Position numbers and translations under genes: made by a program. The notes beneath the pieces were generated by a model, which worked only from the letters and a program-made list of their open reading frames with translations, had not been told where the DNA came from and did not search any database. From Myotis daubentonii (taxonomy: Eukaryota; Chordata; Mammalia; Chiroptera; Vespertilionidae), in assembly GCF_963259705.1 (NCBI RefSeq), contig NC_081841.1, positions 93,529,059 through 93,593,058 of the forward strand: DNA of 64,000 bases. The letters run 5' to 3'. Of the stretch, positions 23,940 to 34,935 are shown one piece after another (positions within the stretch are counted from its first letter, which is position 1; each line of letters opens with the position of its first letter).

Positions 23940-24650
23940 GTTACTGAATCATCAGAGGTTTACCTGCCTGATACATACCCCAGAGATTCCTGGGGGAATC
24001 TCTCCTGAGCCTGAGAGGCACAGTAAATGCCCAGTGGGTGTCCTAGAGTTGCCCAATGCAGGACTGAGCTTGCTAGGGCCCCGGACAGAACGCTGCATCT
24101 TGAGACAAGATCTGATAAGACCCTGGAAGCTGACTGGTAAAGAGAGCTTTTACTCCAGAACTCCTTTGAGAAGAACAAGGGGATTCTCTGAGGAGATGGA
24201 TGAAGATGGCGACTTTGGTGATGAGCTAAAAAGTCACCTGCAGGTCATTAAAACTGTATGGAGCTTGGATAGGCACACAAGGATTAAAGGAAACATCAGG
24301 AAGTGGGCTTACAAGAAATGTGATAGACTCCCATGTCCTTTCCACCAAAGCTGCACCATAGCATTCCAACAGCATCCTGATCCCCTCTACACATGTCCTC
24401 AAGCTGGGTGATGCCCTCAGCACTGAGGATGGGAGCGGTTATATTGGTGGTTTGCAGCCCATGCAGCAGTCAGGTGATAGACTGACTTTTTAAACAAGTT
24501 TCAATGACTCATGGACTCAGCATATCCCTATGCATTTTTTTTTGTAGGGAGTCCCCAGCTTGTCACCCAGACAAGAGCTAAACAAGATGACCAAAGAAGT
24601 GATGGCTTCCACGGTATTGGGCCACATGCATGATCACAAAAGACAAAGTT
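23940..24650. other. no recognised feature; one 157-codon open frame
   Basis: A plus-strand frame runs 23938-24411. Its protein shows no domain, signal peptide or repeat that I recognise. It begins within a few bases of the L1 tail and has no splice or poly(A) context. Frames of 65-72 codons oppose it on the minus strand. Chance is the simplest reading. Confidence 0.5.
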
Positions 24651-24654
24651 TCAA

Positions 24655-25195
24655 TTCATCTATTGCTGCATAACAACTATCCCAAATCTTTGTTGCTTAA
24701 AACAATAACAATTTATTATTTTTATAATTCTGTGGGTCAGGAATTTAGGCAGGACACAGTAGGGCAGTTCAGTTGACCATGAGGCATCATCTGGGGTCAT
24801 TTACTTGGCTGCATTCTACTGACCTCTGGGCTGGCCTAACAGTCCAAGAATATCTGAGTCAGGTGCCTGGTGCCTCCGGCTCCTCCACGGGGCCTTGCCA
24901 TGTGGCCACCTTGGTTATAGCTGGGAGCCTAGGCTGGAGGCACTTCTTATCTCCCAGCTGGCTTCCAGAGAGACAAGACACAGAAGCTACCATTTCTCTG
25001 AAGACCTGGCCTTAGAGGTTCCTTTTGCCAAATTCTATGGGTCAAAGTACGTCCAAGGACAGCCCAAATCAAGGGGCAGGAAAAGAGACTCTGTCTCCCC
25101 TCCTGATGGCAGGAACTTATGCAAGTACAGGGAAGGGAAGAATTGTTGGGGGCCAACTTTGGAGACTCACTACTACAAACAGTGGACTGAGAATT
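24655..25195 (-). repeat. LTR-like repeat, probably ERVL-MaLR/MLT1-related
   Basis: CTATTGCTGCATAACAACTA, GTTGCTTAAAACAATAACAA and TTCTGTGGGTCAGGAATTTA are the 3' LTR end in reverse, as in many old MaLR-type repeats. GGCTTCCAGAGAGACAAGAC, CTATGGGTCAAAGTA and TCAAGGGGCAGG follow in the same order as a widespread mammalian LTR. Family assignment is from memory and tentative. The 177-codon minus frame at 24947-25480 lies largely in it and is not taken as a gene. Confidence 0.6.
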
Positions 25196-25199
25196 GTGG

Positions 25200-26075
25200 G
25201 TAAAAGATGCCCACAGAATTTGGGGACATTTTGAATAACACCCTTGGGCTGTCCCTATAATTTTGGTATTATTAATTAATTGACTAATTAAATAATATTT
25301 TTGCATAGTGAGAAGTAAATGGTTAAATAAATGTTTTCTCTCCACTGGAAAATCACTCATCTCAATGCCATGCAAAGGCTGAGCCCTGGGTATGCTTGCT
25401 GCAGACACAGTAGGAGAGGGAGGAAGCCTCCTTGGAAAAAGGAGGGACTGGCTTTGGAGAGATGGGTAGGGCTTGAGCATTGGGGATAGTATGTTCTTCT
25501 AGGGACACCTCCATTTGATTCTTTCTCTGTCAAATTCAGAGGTTGCAGCTTAAATGTTTCCATTTTCCATCACCCATGGCAGACGTCTCTCCCAGTGTCA
25601 ATACTCTTCCCTTAGGACCCAGATTTGGGCTTGGAATTCTTGTTAACACAGAACCTGGGTAGACAGTGCAGATGGATCCGAATGGGCACACATAAACTAG
25701 TACAGGCTATCCATGTTAAAAGACATGAAGGAGGCCTCCTCATCCCCTACTAAGAGATAAAGTCCAGCTGTACCTAGAACTGGGCAAAGTCAGGTCATGA
25801 ACAGGCACTCAGAGCAAGAGAGAATAGAGGAGGGTGGGAGGGAGAAAGGTGAGCTTGTGACAGGTGCTTTCCTGGGTGTCACAGGGAGAACACCCCTCTT
25901 GTGGTTTGTTGCGAACTGTGCTCAGATGTCCTTGGAAGCAGAGTCGTGGGTGCAACAGGCAGAAGAGGAAGGAACACTGCTCAGAGAGCTTGAGACCTGG
26001 TTCTATTTCAGGCTTTCCCTTAACTAGTAAGAGAACAGGTCACTTACCAGGGGAAGCGGGTGAGGTGATTGGACA
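25200..26075. other. no recognised feature
   Basis: AT-rich at 25255-25320, then unique-looking sequence with no gene signature. Confidence 0.5.
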
Positions 26076-26084
26076 CCCAAAGTG

Positions 26085-26165
26085 ATACTGGGCCCAAGGG
26101 TTCTCAGTTTCATTATCTGTAATGAAATGGAGCTTGTTTTTATGATCTTATCCAGCTCTGAAGTG
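26085..26165 (+). repeat. MIR core relic
   Basis: TTCTCAGTTTCATTATCTGT and AATGAAATGGAG match the MIR core. Confidence 0.6.
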
Positions 26166-26254
26166 TTATGGTCATAGAACTAGATGACCTTTGGAGGTTT
26201 TCCCTATATCAAGAGATTGGTAACTTTTCAAGGCAAGTGAAGGGAATGTGATCC

Positions 26255-26360
26255 TAATATCCTTGCTTCAGACACGGTGAAACAGGCCAAGAGGCAAGAA
26301 CACTTGACCAATTGTACCTGGGCAGCAGCTAAGGAAGCAGTATTTTAGAATCAAAGACTT
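26255..26360 (-). repeat. MIR relic
   Basis: GACACGGTGAAACAGGCCAA and AACACTTGACCAATTGTAC fit reverse MIR. Confidence 0.5.
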
Positions 26361-26659
26361 CTCCAGGTGGACATGAAGGTGTAGGGATTTTTTTTACAAT
26401 TTGCCTTTTATGGTAAGAATCCACACTGTGGCCATTGGCATATCACCAACACCAGCCAGAGGCTGGGTTCTTGACAAATGGAGCCCCTTTCATTGGGTGC
26501 ATTTGGGAACACCCATTACAATCCATTTCCATCCCCTCAGCTTCTTCGTCTTTCCCCCTGTTTTGAGCCTTGCACCTGGTGTCCTTGCCTTTGCCAGAGA
26601 GGCTTAAACCTGGTCTACTTCTCGACAATGACAAATCCCACCCGCTCACTCGTTCCCCC

Positions 26660-27545
26660 ACCCCAGTTGCCTGATTAGGCTTCAGGAAGAAGCTTAAAAA
26701 TCCTCAAAGTTGTTAATCAGAACCTCCAAATCTCTAAAATAAGGGGGAGATACAAGTTGAATTGGGCTCTTGAACAAATCCAGATGGGGTGGGATCCTGC
26801 TGAATGAGCCAGACTGCAAGAGGGAGAGAGAAAAAGAGAAAGACCAGAAAAAAAGAAAAAGAAAAGGTGAAGAAAGAGATCCAGAGAGAGCTGTGCAGAA
26901 CCCGGAGACTTGAAAGGTGAGGCTTCTCACTCTTGGGTGGCGGCCGCTGCTGAGGCCCCGGGTAGCAGGGCCATGATTAGGGGCAGAGGCAGCCTCTGCT
27001 TTCCCTGAGAATGCATGGAGATGCGGGGCCCAGTGGCCGGGCAGCTTCTGAGGGCTGTGACATTGAGGCTGTCTCCAAGGCCTGCTGGGGCAGGGACAGG
27101 CCTCCCCACACAGACTCCTCAGCTCGCCTCGGCAGCATGCAGCCCTGCTCCGAATTTCACACCATGTCTAATCCAATCACCGGCAGATTGCAAGCTCTCT
27201 GCCTACCTCCCAGATTGAGAATTCTTGGCTGGCTCAAGTGATAGGCCCCTTCCCAGCCCAGCCGGCTGTCCTCCTGCTCATCCATGTAAACCGTTCTGTA
27301 GCTCTCCCGCTGCCCCCATCTCCCCTTCTGGGCCCACAGAGTTAATCCTGTTTGCCTGGTCTGTCAATTTAAACAGCTTCAAATGTGCCTCACGAGGGCT
27401 GGGTGGCAGAACCCTGATGCTTAAAAACAGAGGCCTTGCATCAAAGGGGGCTGAGGTAACAGGGGCCAAAAAGGTGTCATTCAGAGACACAAAATCAATC
27501 CCTTGTTACAAAACAGAAAAGCAATCCAAATGAGTCACACAGAGA
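26660..27545. other. repeat-free block, possible conserved non-coding element
   Basis: No interspersed repeat is recognised over almost 900 bases. The block includes a purine-rich tract (26816-26888), a small GC-rich part with a NotI-type GCGGCCGC (26941-26948) and the richest CpG of this part of the window. Donor-like AAAGGTGAGG occurs near 26914. Frames on both strands conflict. It could be an enhancer or an untranslated exon. Nothing here proves either. Confidence 0.3.
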
Positions 27546-27881
27546 AAATACATCACCACCCAACAAAATGAAGTTCGCTGTATGTACTAAGTGCAAAAAG
27601 GGGTCCAAAGTGGGGTGATGTTGGGGATGCAGCCGGCAGGGCCATAGGTACGTGGATAGGAAGGACTCCTCTTGTGTGAGCAAAGCAGATGGACCAACCA
27701 CCTTCAGGAATACTGCCTGCCTCCTTCAAAGTCAAAAAGCGGGGTTGGATCGCCAGGATGATCCTGGAGCTGAGAGTGTGTGGTGTAGGAACAGATTTAG
27801 ACACTTTGACATACAATCTTGCTCTGGGTTGACATTCTTACTCCAAAGCTCACAGTGAATAATGGAGAATAAACTCCAGGA

Positions 27882-27905
27882 CAGTGTTTTTCAAATTTTA
27901 ATGTA
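27882..27905 (+). mobile_element. Charlie-type hAT element, left piece
   Basis: CAGTGTTTTTCAAATTTTAA is the left terminal repeat of a MER20/MER3-like element. Its continuation lies after the Tigger insertion. Confidence 0.7.
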
Positions 27906-28541
27906 TAGTAGTCCCCCCATTAGCCCCAGGGGATATGTTCCAAGACCCCCAGGTAGTAACTGCAGGTAGTAACGAACCCTAAATAGACACTGTTTTTTTT
28001 CTATATATACATACATATGATAAAGTTTAATTCACAACTTAGGCACAGTAAGAGATAGACAACAATAACTAATAATAAAATAGAACGATTATAAAAATAT
28101 ACTGTTATAAAAGTTATGTGAATGTATATTCTCTCTTTCAGCATATCTTATTATTCTGTACTCACCCTTCTTGTGATGATGTGAGATGACATGATGCCTA
28201 AGTGATGAGCTGAAGTGAGGTGAGTGATGGAGGCTGTGATGTAGCGTTAGGCTTCTAAAAGGTTTGCTTAAACACAATTACAATACATTCTGATAACCGA
28301 GTTGGTTACTAAGTGACTAACATGTGGGAAGCATATAGAGTACGAAGATGTGGGACAAAGGGATGATTCATGTCTTGGGCTGGACGGAGCAGGATGGCGT
28401 GAGATTTTCATTCCACTACTCAGAGCAGCATGAAATGTAAAACTTACAAATTGTTTATTTCTGCAGTTTTCTACTTAATAGTTTCAGACTGAGCTTGACT
28501 GAAACCACAGAAAGCAAAACCATAGAGAAGGGGGACAACTG
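27906..28541 (+). mobile_element. Tigger-type (pogo, Tc1/mariner) non-autonomous element
   Basis: Left end AGTAGTCCCCCCATTAG and right end AAGGGGGACAACTG are inverted repeats of the Tigger kind, and both ends abut TA (27904-27905, 28542-28543). Inner landmarks: GATATGTTCCAAGACCCCCA, ATGATAAAGTTTAATTCAC, CACCCTTCTTGTGATGATG and GCAGTTTTCTACTTAATAG. About 636 bp and no transposase. It split an older Charlie element. I do not fix the subfamily. Confidence 0.8.
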
Positions 28542-28543
28542 TA

Positions 28544-28690
28544 CAAATGAGTCACTTGGAGATCTTGATAAAAATACAGAAGCTGATTCAGTAGGTCTAG
28601 AGTGGGCCCTGAGATTCTGCATTTTTACTGAGTTCCCAGGTAAAGCTCATGATGCTGGTCCATGGACCACACCGTGGATAGCAAGCATTT
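28544..28690 (+). mobile_element. Charlie-type hAT element, right piece
   Basis: GAGTCACTTGGAGATCTTGA, TGATTCAGTAGGTCTAGAG, TGAGATTCTGCATTTTTACT and CTGGTCCATGGACCACAC continue the element begun at 27882 in the same orientation. Confidence 0.75.
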
Positions 28691-28694
28691 AAAC

Positions 28695-29400
28695 AGAGCC
28701 AAATGTCCTCAGTCTTGGACTCAGTTGTCTTGGCTTCAACTTCTATTCCTCCCTGTGGTCCTCCAGCTGCCTAAAGTCTTTTCTATTCCCTTCTCCAAAA
28801 TGAATAAGACAAGATAAATTGGTCTTGCGATAGAGCATATGATATCTAATCCAGATCTCAAAAAGGTGTTCCCTTCCTCTCAGGTTCATGGAATTGCCCT
28901 TTTGGAATGCCAGTGAATGGGCAGGGGCTGCTTCAGGGCAGGGCAGATAGCCAAGGCTCTGTCTGTAGAGGTGTACATAGCTGGAGGCAGGTGAATGCGT
29001 GAAATGAACCTTCAGGAGGCTTCCCAACCCAAGATTCTCTTATCATAAGTCATGAGAGGGGAAGAGCATCTATTCTCCCTCAATCCGGGCAGAGCAGTGA
29101 CCCAGAGTGCCAGCTAGAACCCAGTATCCGTGAAGGACTTGGGCCACAAGCAAAGCAGTGGGGGGCCTTGAAAAACACAGGACAGAAAAGGCTATTTGCT
29201 TTTAGTTTTCTAAGTTTTGTTTCAACTTCTAGAGAGAAGAGCAGTCTCACGTCCCATGATAGCTAAAAAACAGAGACTTCTAACATCAGTGGCCCTGAGC
29301 TTGCCTTTTATCATACTTCCACTCACACCTTTCCCAGACTCCACCCTGTCACCCAACATCATCATCTCCAAAAAAGGGACAAGGCCAGTGCAGTCCTTTT
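28695..29400. other. no recognised feature
   Basis: Nothing I can name. Frames on both strands lack motifs. Confidence 0.5.
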
Positions 29401-29402
29401 AA

Positions 29403-29505
29403 AATTTGATTTGCCTTTTGATTACTCTCACCTGTCCAGTTGTTGTCCCCAATACATAGTTTCAGAGGTATTAATCCTCATCTCAGGAATACATCTCTCC
29501 AGTCC
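29403..29505 (+). repeat. unnamed dispersed repeat, copy A
   Basis: About 100 bases, roughly 80% identical by eye to 32443-32550 in the same orientation. Shared blocks: GATTACTCTCACC, TGTCCAGTTGTTG, CCCAATACA, TAATCCTCATCTCAG and AATACATCTCTC. I do not recognise the family. Confidence 0.7.
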
Positions 29506-29509
29506 AATT

Positions 29510-30125
29510 TGCTCAGACAGTGAAAGGCAGAGTTTGGATATGAACGGCAGAGATCATGAGTACAACATGCAATGCCAGGAAAACAAAGCAGGACAGATTC
29601 TAGGAAAGGCCAAGTGGTGGATGCTCTAGGAAGACAGGAAAGGGAGCTTCAGCAGGACAGCGTGCTGGGGGGGTGATCTCAACCACAGCCTGGCTCAAGG
29701 CAGCAGCTACACTGAGGGCTCAATAATGGTGGCCGAATGGAGGTGGATGAGTGTGGAGGAGGCTTAGGAACAGGCAGAGAGGCTGGTGTGAGTGCACATT
29801 TTTATCAAAGGTAGAGTCCAAACGAAAACCACATAGAAAAGGAAGCAGATGATAAATGGAACCCCATGCATTTAGTTAAGATGTTTACCTGGAGCTGCAC
29901 CTCAAGCATACAAAGTTCTCCCTTGGAGGCAAGCAAAGTGCCCAGGTGCAAGATTAAAGGAGGCACTTGCTTGGGAATCATGCAGGTATGCCTCTTGCCC
30001 ACCCTAGGGGCACACCTGCATGATGATGACATCTCCTCACCATCTCAGGTCCTGAGCTGGCTTCCAGAAAGAAGAGACAGATGTTGACCCAGAGGGAGTG
30101 TGTCTGTTTTGAGTCGGGTGGTAAA
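29510..30125. other. no recognised feature
   Basis: Mixed unique-looking sequence with no gene signature. Confidence 0.5.
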
Positions 30126-30129
30126 TATG

Positions 30130-30245
30130 TTCCCTGCTACTCCATTTTGGCCAGAAGTGGAAGTCACACATTATTTCCCTAGTCTTTGATGTCTTCATCT
30201 GTAAAATAAGATTGTTGGATTAGAAGTGGTTTATAAATTTTGATT
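30130..30245 (+). repeat. MIR relic
   Basis: GATGTCTTCATCTGTAAAAT and AAGATTGTTGGATTAGAAG match the MIR/L2-shared core. Confidence 0.6.
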
Positions 30246-30249
30246 ATTC

Positions 30250-32125
30250 TACACTTTCCCCTCCAAACTGTTAGCCATTCAATAATTAGTTCTTTGAATG
30301 TCATCGATCAGTAGAAGACTCTCAGCATATGCTCTACTATGCATCTATACTTTTCTGCTAATCAAAAGGAGATTCCTCAGTAATTCCTGCCTTCCTTCCC
30401 CCAAGTCTCTGTCTAGTAGATCATGTCTGAATAAGAGGTGTGATCCACCTGTAATCTGACAGCTGGTGAATCAAGAGTAGCCCTCCTTGCCCCTTTCTTC
30501 TTCCCTCTCTTCCTCCTCCCCTCCCTGCCATACTTCCTTCCAGCACACATTGAGTGCCTACTCTGTGCCTACTCTGTGCCTGACACTGTGCTAGACTTGG
30601 TGATGACATATCCCTGTCCTGGGGAAACAGCTGCATGAAATATAATTTACAACATCCCAGGAGTGACCTGCAGACCATCCCTATGTGAGCATTGGCCCAC
30701 CTATCACCCACAAGCAATGAATAGAAATTCTATCTCCTTTGATCACCATACTTAGTCTTAACCTGAGATAATTCAACTACCAAGGCAAAAGGAAAAGGGT
30801 TAACAAAAAAAATTGCAGGGAAAGTCTAATATTAATTTGCTAACTCTCTTTAATAAGATTTTTGCTTTTTCATTCTCTAGAAAACTTTGATGTGAAACTT
30901 CCTATTTAGAATACATTGCCTTTATTTTTCTTCTCTAGGAAAGGTTTTTAGGTTTAGATTACTAGAACCTTCTCTTGCTAATTTTTAAATGCCTAATCCT
31001 TTGCTGACTTGGAGGTATGATGGGACTCTTACCAAGGTGTTTCCCACCCTCTCTATCTCTGCCCCAGAGTGGTGTCTGAGTCCATTGTTCATATCTTTCT
31101 GATTAGGTAGGGAAAAGGCATGCATTCTCTTGGCTAATTTCTAGCCACTCTCATGGACATTTGTGTGTGTATGAGTGTGTGTGCACATACTTTTCCATTC
31201 TTTATGGCACCCCACCCACCTTGTGTGCAATTTTGGTGGGATTATTCCTTGTCTCCCCCTAATTAAGTGATAGTTACATGAACTAAAATAAGCCAATCAG
31301 AGTCTCTCTCTCAATTCTGACAATCTTAAGCAGAGTACTGGCAGGATTTAAAACAGCAACAACGAAGATTGGAGTAGAGTAATTCCCAGGGCAGTGGCCA
31401 GAACTGGTGTCCAGAAGATCTTTTGATGCCAGTTCAGGTCCCTCTTGTGTATCTATGCCTGATTTGTACTTCCTATCCATTTGTGACCTCTCTTTTATCC
31501 CATCAGTAGATTAAGGGAGCCAAAATTGGTTTCCGTGGCCAGCTACCAAGAAACCCGAGGTGAAACAGTCACCTCCAGTGTGTGGTACTCACATGATGGG
31601 AATCTCTCCTCCTCCAACTCAGTGAAAGTCTGCTGTGTGTTCTGTAACAACTTCCCGAGCCCACCTTCAGGATGAAACACTTGTTCTCCCAGCTGCTGGA
31701 AGTATAGATGGCGTGTCCATCTCTAGGAATTGTCTTCTGCTGAAGAGAGCCACTTACTCAAGGTCACATACTGCGTAGGGGGAAGCCTACATGCAATGAC
31801 AGGTGGATGGAGGGATATACAGGCCTAGTGCTCTTTCCTCAGGGCAGGATAACTCTTCAAAACCACCTCATCCCGTAACTCCCCCATAAGATCATCTGAG
31901 GCTGCTGGAACTGTCCTACTTCCTTTACTTCCCATAAATACTTTCCCCACAATCACTCCCCAATAAACTTTCTGTAATCCTACATCCCAGGGTGTCTCCT
32001 GAAGAGCTGACCTAAGACCCCACCAAGGGCAGTGATCCACAAGAAGGAGTGGTCTCTGCTGGCACTGACTCTTTTTCATATGACTTGGGGTTTTAGCAAG
32101 CCTCAGATAAACTCAAAGAGATGGC
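30250..32125. other. mostly unrecognised
   Basis: Holds a perfect 11-bp tandem of TGCCTACTCTG near 30555-30580, at the start of a possible MIR tail relic, and a short TG-rich run at 31162-31184. No gene. Confidence 0.5.
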
Positions 32126-32129
32126 TTCT

Positions 32130-32290
32130 GAGGTATTAGCATCATTCATTTAGTCAACACATTTACTGAGCAACTCCTATGTACCAAACCTTGTTCTGAG
32201 TACTTGGGTAATAGCAAGGAACACAAAGCTAAAAAATAACAAAAAAAATCCTTGCCCTTGTGGAGTGTACAGAATAGCATGGGGTTCAGA
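32130..32290. repeat. old interspersed repeat, family unresolved
   Basis: TCATTTAGTCAACACATTTA, GAGCAACTCCTATGTACC, TTGTTCTGAGTACTTGGGTA and CCTTGCCCTTGTGGAGTGTA follow the widespread mammalian motif noted at 17765. Confidence 0.6.
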
Positions 32291-32442
32291 GGTGTTTTCA
32301 AGGGCAGGAGTACAGTATTTCTTCAAAGAGGGTGGTCCTGTACTAAGCTGTCCAGCTTCACATTTCTGGAGGTAACCCTTCCCCTCAGAGATGCAGGTGC
32401 TACTCTCCAGTTTCATTGCTTTTATGAAATAGTAATTCACCT

Positions 32443-32550
32443 TTTAAAGTCTGATTTATCTTCGGATTACTCTCACCCTGTCCAGTTGTTGCTCCCAATA
32501 CACAATTTGAGGGGTAGTAATCCTCATCTCAGAAATACATCTCTCTCTGA
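32443..32550 (+). repeat. unnamed dispersed repeat, copy B
   Basis: Partner of 29403-29505, same orientation, about 3 kb away. The flanks do not align, so this is a repeat family or an old short duplication rather than a large recent duplication. Confidence 0.7.
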
Positions 32551-32586
32551 GGATATTTTTCTTTCTTTTGTTTCAAAACAGGTGTG

Positions 32587-32792
32587 AGCCCTGTTTGGCA
32601 TGGTGCAGGGGGTTAGAGCATTGACCCGCACACTGAAGGGTTGCAGGTTTGATCCCTAGCCTGGTCGGGAAGCAACCAATCCAGGTGTGTCTCTCACAGC
32701 GATGCCCCCCCCCTCTCTCCTCCTTAACTCCCTCCCTTTCACTTTCTCTAAAAATCAATGGAAAAATATCCTCGGGTGAGGATTAACAACAG
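32587..32792 (+). mobile_element. Bat SINE, subfamily with hairpin tail
   Basis: Degraded tRNA-like head (GGTGCAGGGGGTTAGAGC), box B GCAGGTTTGATCCCTAGCC, CTAAAAATCAATGGAAAAAT and a tail with the perfect hairpin ATCCTC-GGGT-GAGGAT (32768-32783). Short direct repeats AGGTGTG flank it. Confidence 0.9.
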
Positions 32793-32799
32793 AGGTGTG

Positions 32800-33425
32800 C
32801 TAGGCTCCCACATCTGAGAAGCACAGCTCAAACAGAACTGTAGTGAGAGCTCTGCACAGGCACTTCTTTAGGGGTGTCTTTTGAAAGCAATGTGATTGCA
32901 GCTGGCCCTCAGGGCTAGTCATGTCCTAATGCATAACAAATAGCCTGACCTTCATAAAGGCAAAGGAGAGCAGCAGATTTGTTGGACTGAAGTTAAGCGG
33001 GGGTGGGCAAACAGGAAGAGATGAGAGCGGGAAAAGAAATGGGCATGCCAAATTGTGACTTAAAACAAATCATAAATGCCATCAGTTATATAACTAAAGA
33101 GATCCATTTATGGGTTCTCCCAGACTCATTCCTGGCCACCATACAATCAATTAATACAGAAAGCAATTCTCCCATTAGGGACTATGTCATGTTCAGCTTG
33201 GCCCATAACAGACATTTAATAGAAACAAATCCTCTTGGTTTCTTATGGGTTTCTTTCATGGAAGAAGAAAATGAAGTTGTAGAATATCTGTGAATTGCCC
33301 TTGTCATTTTACCCATTCCTTCCCCCTGCACCTGCCTCTGCTATAGACCCTCAAGAGTTGACCAAATATAGTAGCAGAGATGACAAAAGTCATGCTGCCA
33401 GTTTGCAACTTAAAGGTCATGGTAT
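32800..33425. other. no recognised feature
   Basis: A 96-codon plus frame (33003-33293) has no recognisable domain. The region looks unique. Confidence 0.5.
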
Positions 33426-33429
33426 CTAA

Positions 33430-33565
33430 TAATTCAGAGGAAACCTAAAGTTCAACCAGTCACTCCACTGTTAGATGAGAAAACTGAGGTCAGAGAGGTC
33501 CGTGGCTTGTTGAAGGTCACACAGTGAGCTGATGAGAGAGCTGGTGTTCATGACTCCTCAACCAG
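33430..33565 (-). repeat. MIR relic
   Basis: GATGAGAAAACTGAGGTCAG, AGAGGTCC and TTGAAGGTCACACAGTGAGC are the reverse MIR core. Confidence 0.8.
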
Positions 33566-33873
33566 CAGTCATCACCCTCCTTGTCACACTGTGATATTGA
33601 CCATCCTTCAAAAGGTTGGGGTTACAAAGCAAGCCTTGTAGAAATGAATGAATTCTTCCTGGCATCTCTGTGAGCATGGGGGTTTGCCACCTCCAAGAGC
33701 ACTGATGCATGCTCAGAGCTTGAGAGGACTCAAATTTTTTCTACAGGTGAAGGTAACTTTAAAAAGTAGGATTGGCTCTTCAGTGAATTTTCTATAAAAA
33801 TGTTATTCTTTATTAAATTCATAACACTCATTTAAATTACTCTGATTTCTACTTGTATAAATTAGATCAAAGT

Positions 33874-34176
33874 TCCTCTATATATATAAAAGCCTAAGCA
33901 ACCATCCGACCAGTAGCTGTGATGAGAAATGACCACCAGGGGCAGACGCTCAACACAGGAGCTGCAGTGACTTGGCAGTTGCGGTTCTCTGGTGACGCAC
34001 ACGGACCCACACGGAACCAGAGAGGAGGGAGCTTGATTCTGGGGTGCATCACCCGAGAACCACCCTCTAGCAATCTGGGACCCCTCAGGGATGTTGGAGA
34101 GCTGGTTTCAGCCCAATCCCTGCAGGCCAGGCCAAGGGACCCCACTGGTGCACAAATTCATGCACTGGGCCTCTGG
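33874..34176 (+). mobile_element. non-autonomous Helitron (HeliBat-type), short
   Basis: The start TCCTCTATATATATAAAAGC resembles the bat Helitron 5' end. The 3' end has the palindrome GTGCACAAATTCATGCAC about 11 bases before GGGCCTCTGG, which is followed by T. The internal ACCACCAGGGGCAGACGCTC is shared with the Helitrons at 43625 and 62394. About 303 bp. No Rep/helicase coding. The 86-codon plus frame here is part of the transposon. Confidence 0.88.
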
Positions 34177-34179
34177 TAA

Positions 34180-34730
34180 TAATATAATGTGCAGGAAAAC
34201 AGTAAGTATCTTGGTATTTAACTCTCATTCATCGAACAGCTCTGAATAAAATTTTCACTGACTGGTGGGATCCAGATTTATTTTTAACAGCTACTAACTA
34301 GCTTTTCTATTCTGTTGTGGTTGCTTTCAGGGTTAATGTGTCTTTAACACTTTTAACCCTCTGCTCTATATTTTGCTGCCATAAGAATAATCTTTTAATG
34401 TCCAACAGAGCAATACACCCTGCTTACCTCGCTGGGCTTAGCTGTCACCTGGCCCCATCTGCGTCTACATTCTAGAAAATGAAGTTACGTCATGTCTTTG
34501 TGATGGTTTTTCTCTAAAGGCATTTCAGCTTTATTTTACAACCAGTTAAGTTCCCTTTAACTTATTGCCAAAGATTGTTTTAAAACAAGCAAGCCGATTT
34601 CATTAGAAGAGCACCGTAAACATTAGGCAGCATTGCTTGTCATTAATCACTAAACAATAGTGTGCACGTATATAAGCTTTAAAGAATATAAGAGTTGTGA
34701 CATTTTTCACTGATAACCATGTCTAACTCA
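34180..34730. other. repeat-free AT-rich block, possible conserved non-coding element
   Basis: No repeat signature and no open frame of note. It contains a CRE-like TTACGTCA near 34484-34491 and several TAAT-type homeobox core sites. The look fits a developmental enhancer, but conservation cannot be judged here. Confidence 0.3.
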
Positions 34731-34734
34731 TAAG

Positions 34735-34935
34735 AATGGGCACTCTTTTATCTTTTCATTAATATTTAGGAAAAAACCTAGTAGGCAAATATTTTCATAA
34801 TCCCAATTTATAGATCATGAAACCAAGGTACAGGAAAGTTAAGCAACTCGTCCAGGGTCACACTCTGTTAGTGGTGGGACTCAGATTTGAACCAGGCCAT
34901 CTAACTCTGAGTGTCACCTCCAGTACCTGCTGCTT
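34735..34935 (-). repeat. MIR relic
   Basis: CCAATTTATAGATCATGAAA, AGGAAAGTTAAGCAACTCGT, CCAGGGTCACAC and GATTTGAACCAGGCC keep the full reverse MIR core. Confidence 0.85.

Noticed and set aside
23938..24411. 157-codon open frame, plus strand
   Set aside because: No motif, no splice or poly(A) context, and it starts at an L1 tail. Kept only as an unrecognised stretch.
24947..25480. 177-codon open frame, minus strand, longest in the window
   Set aside because: About half of it lies in the LTR-like repeat. It has no known domain, and plus-strand frames overlap it.
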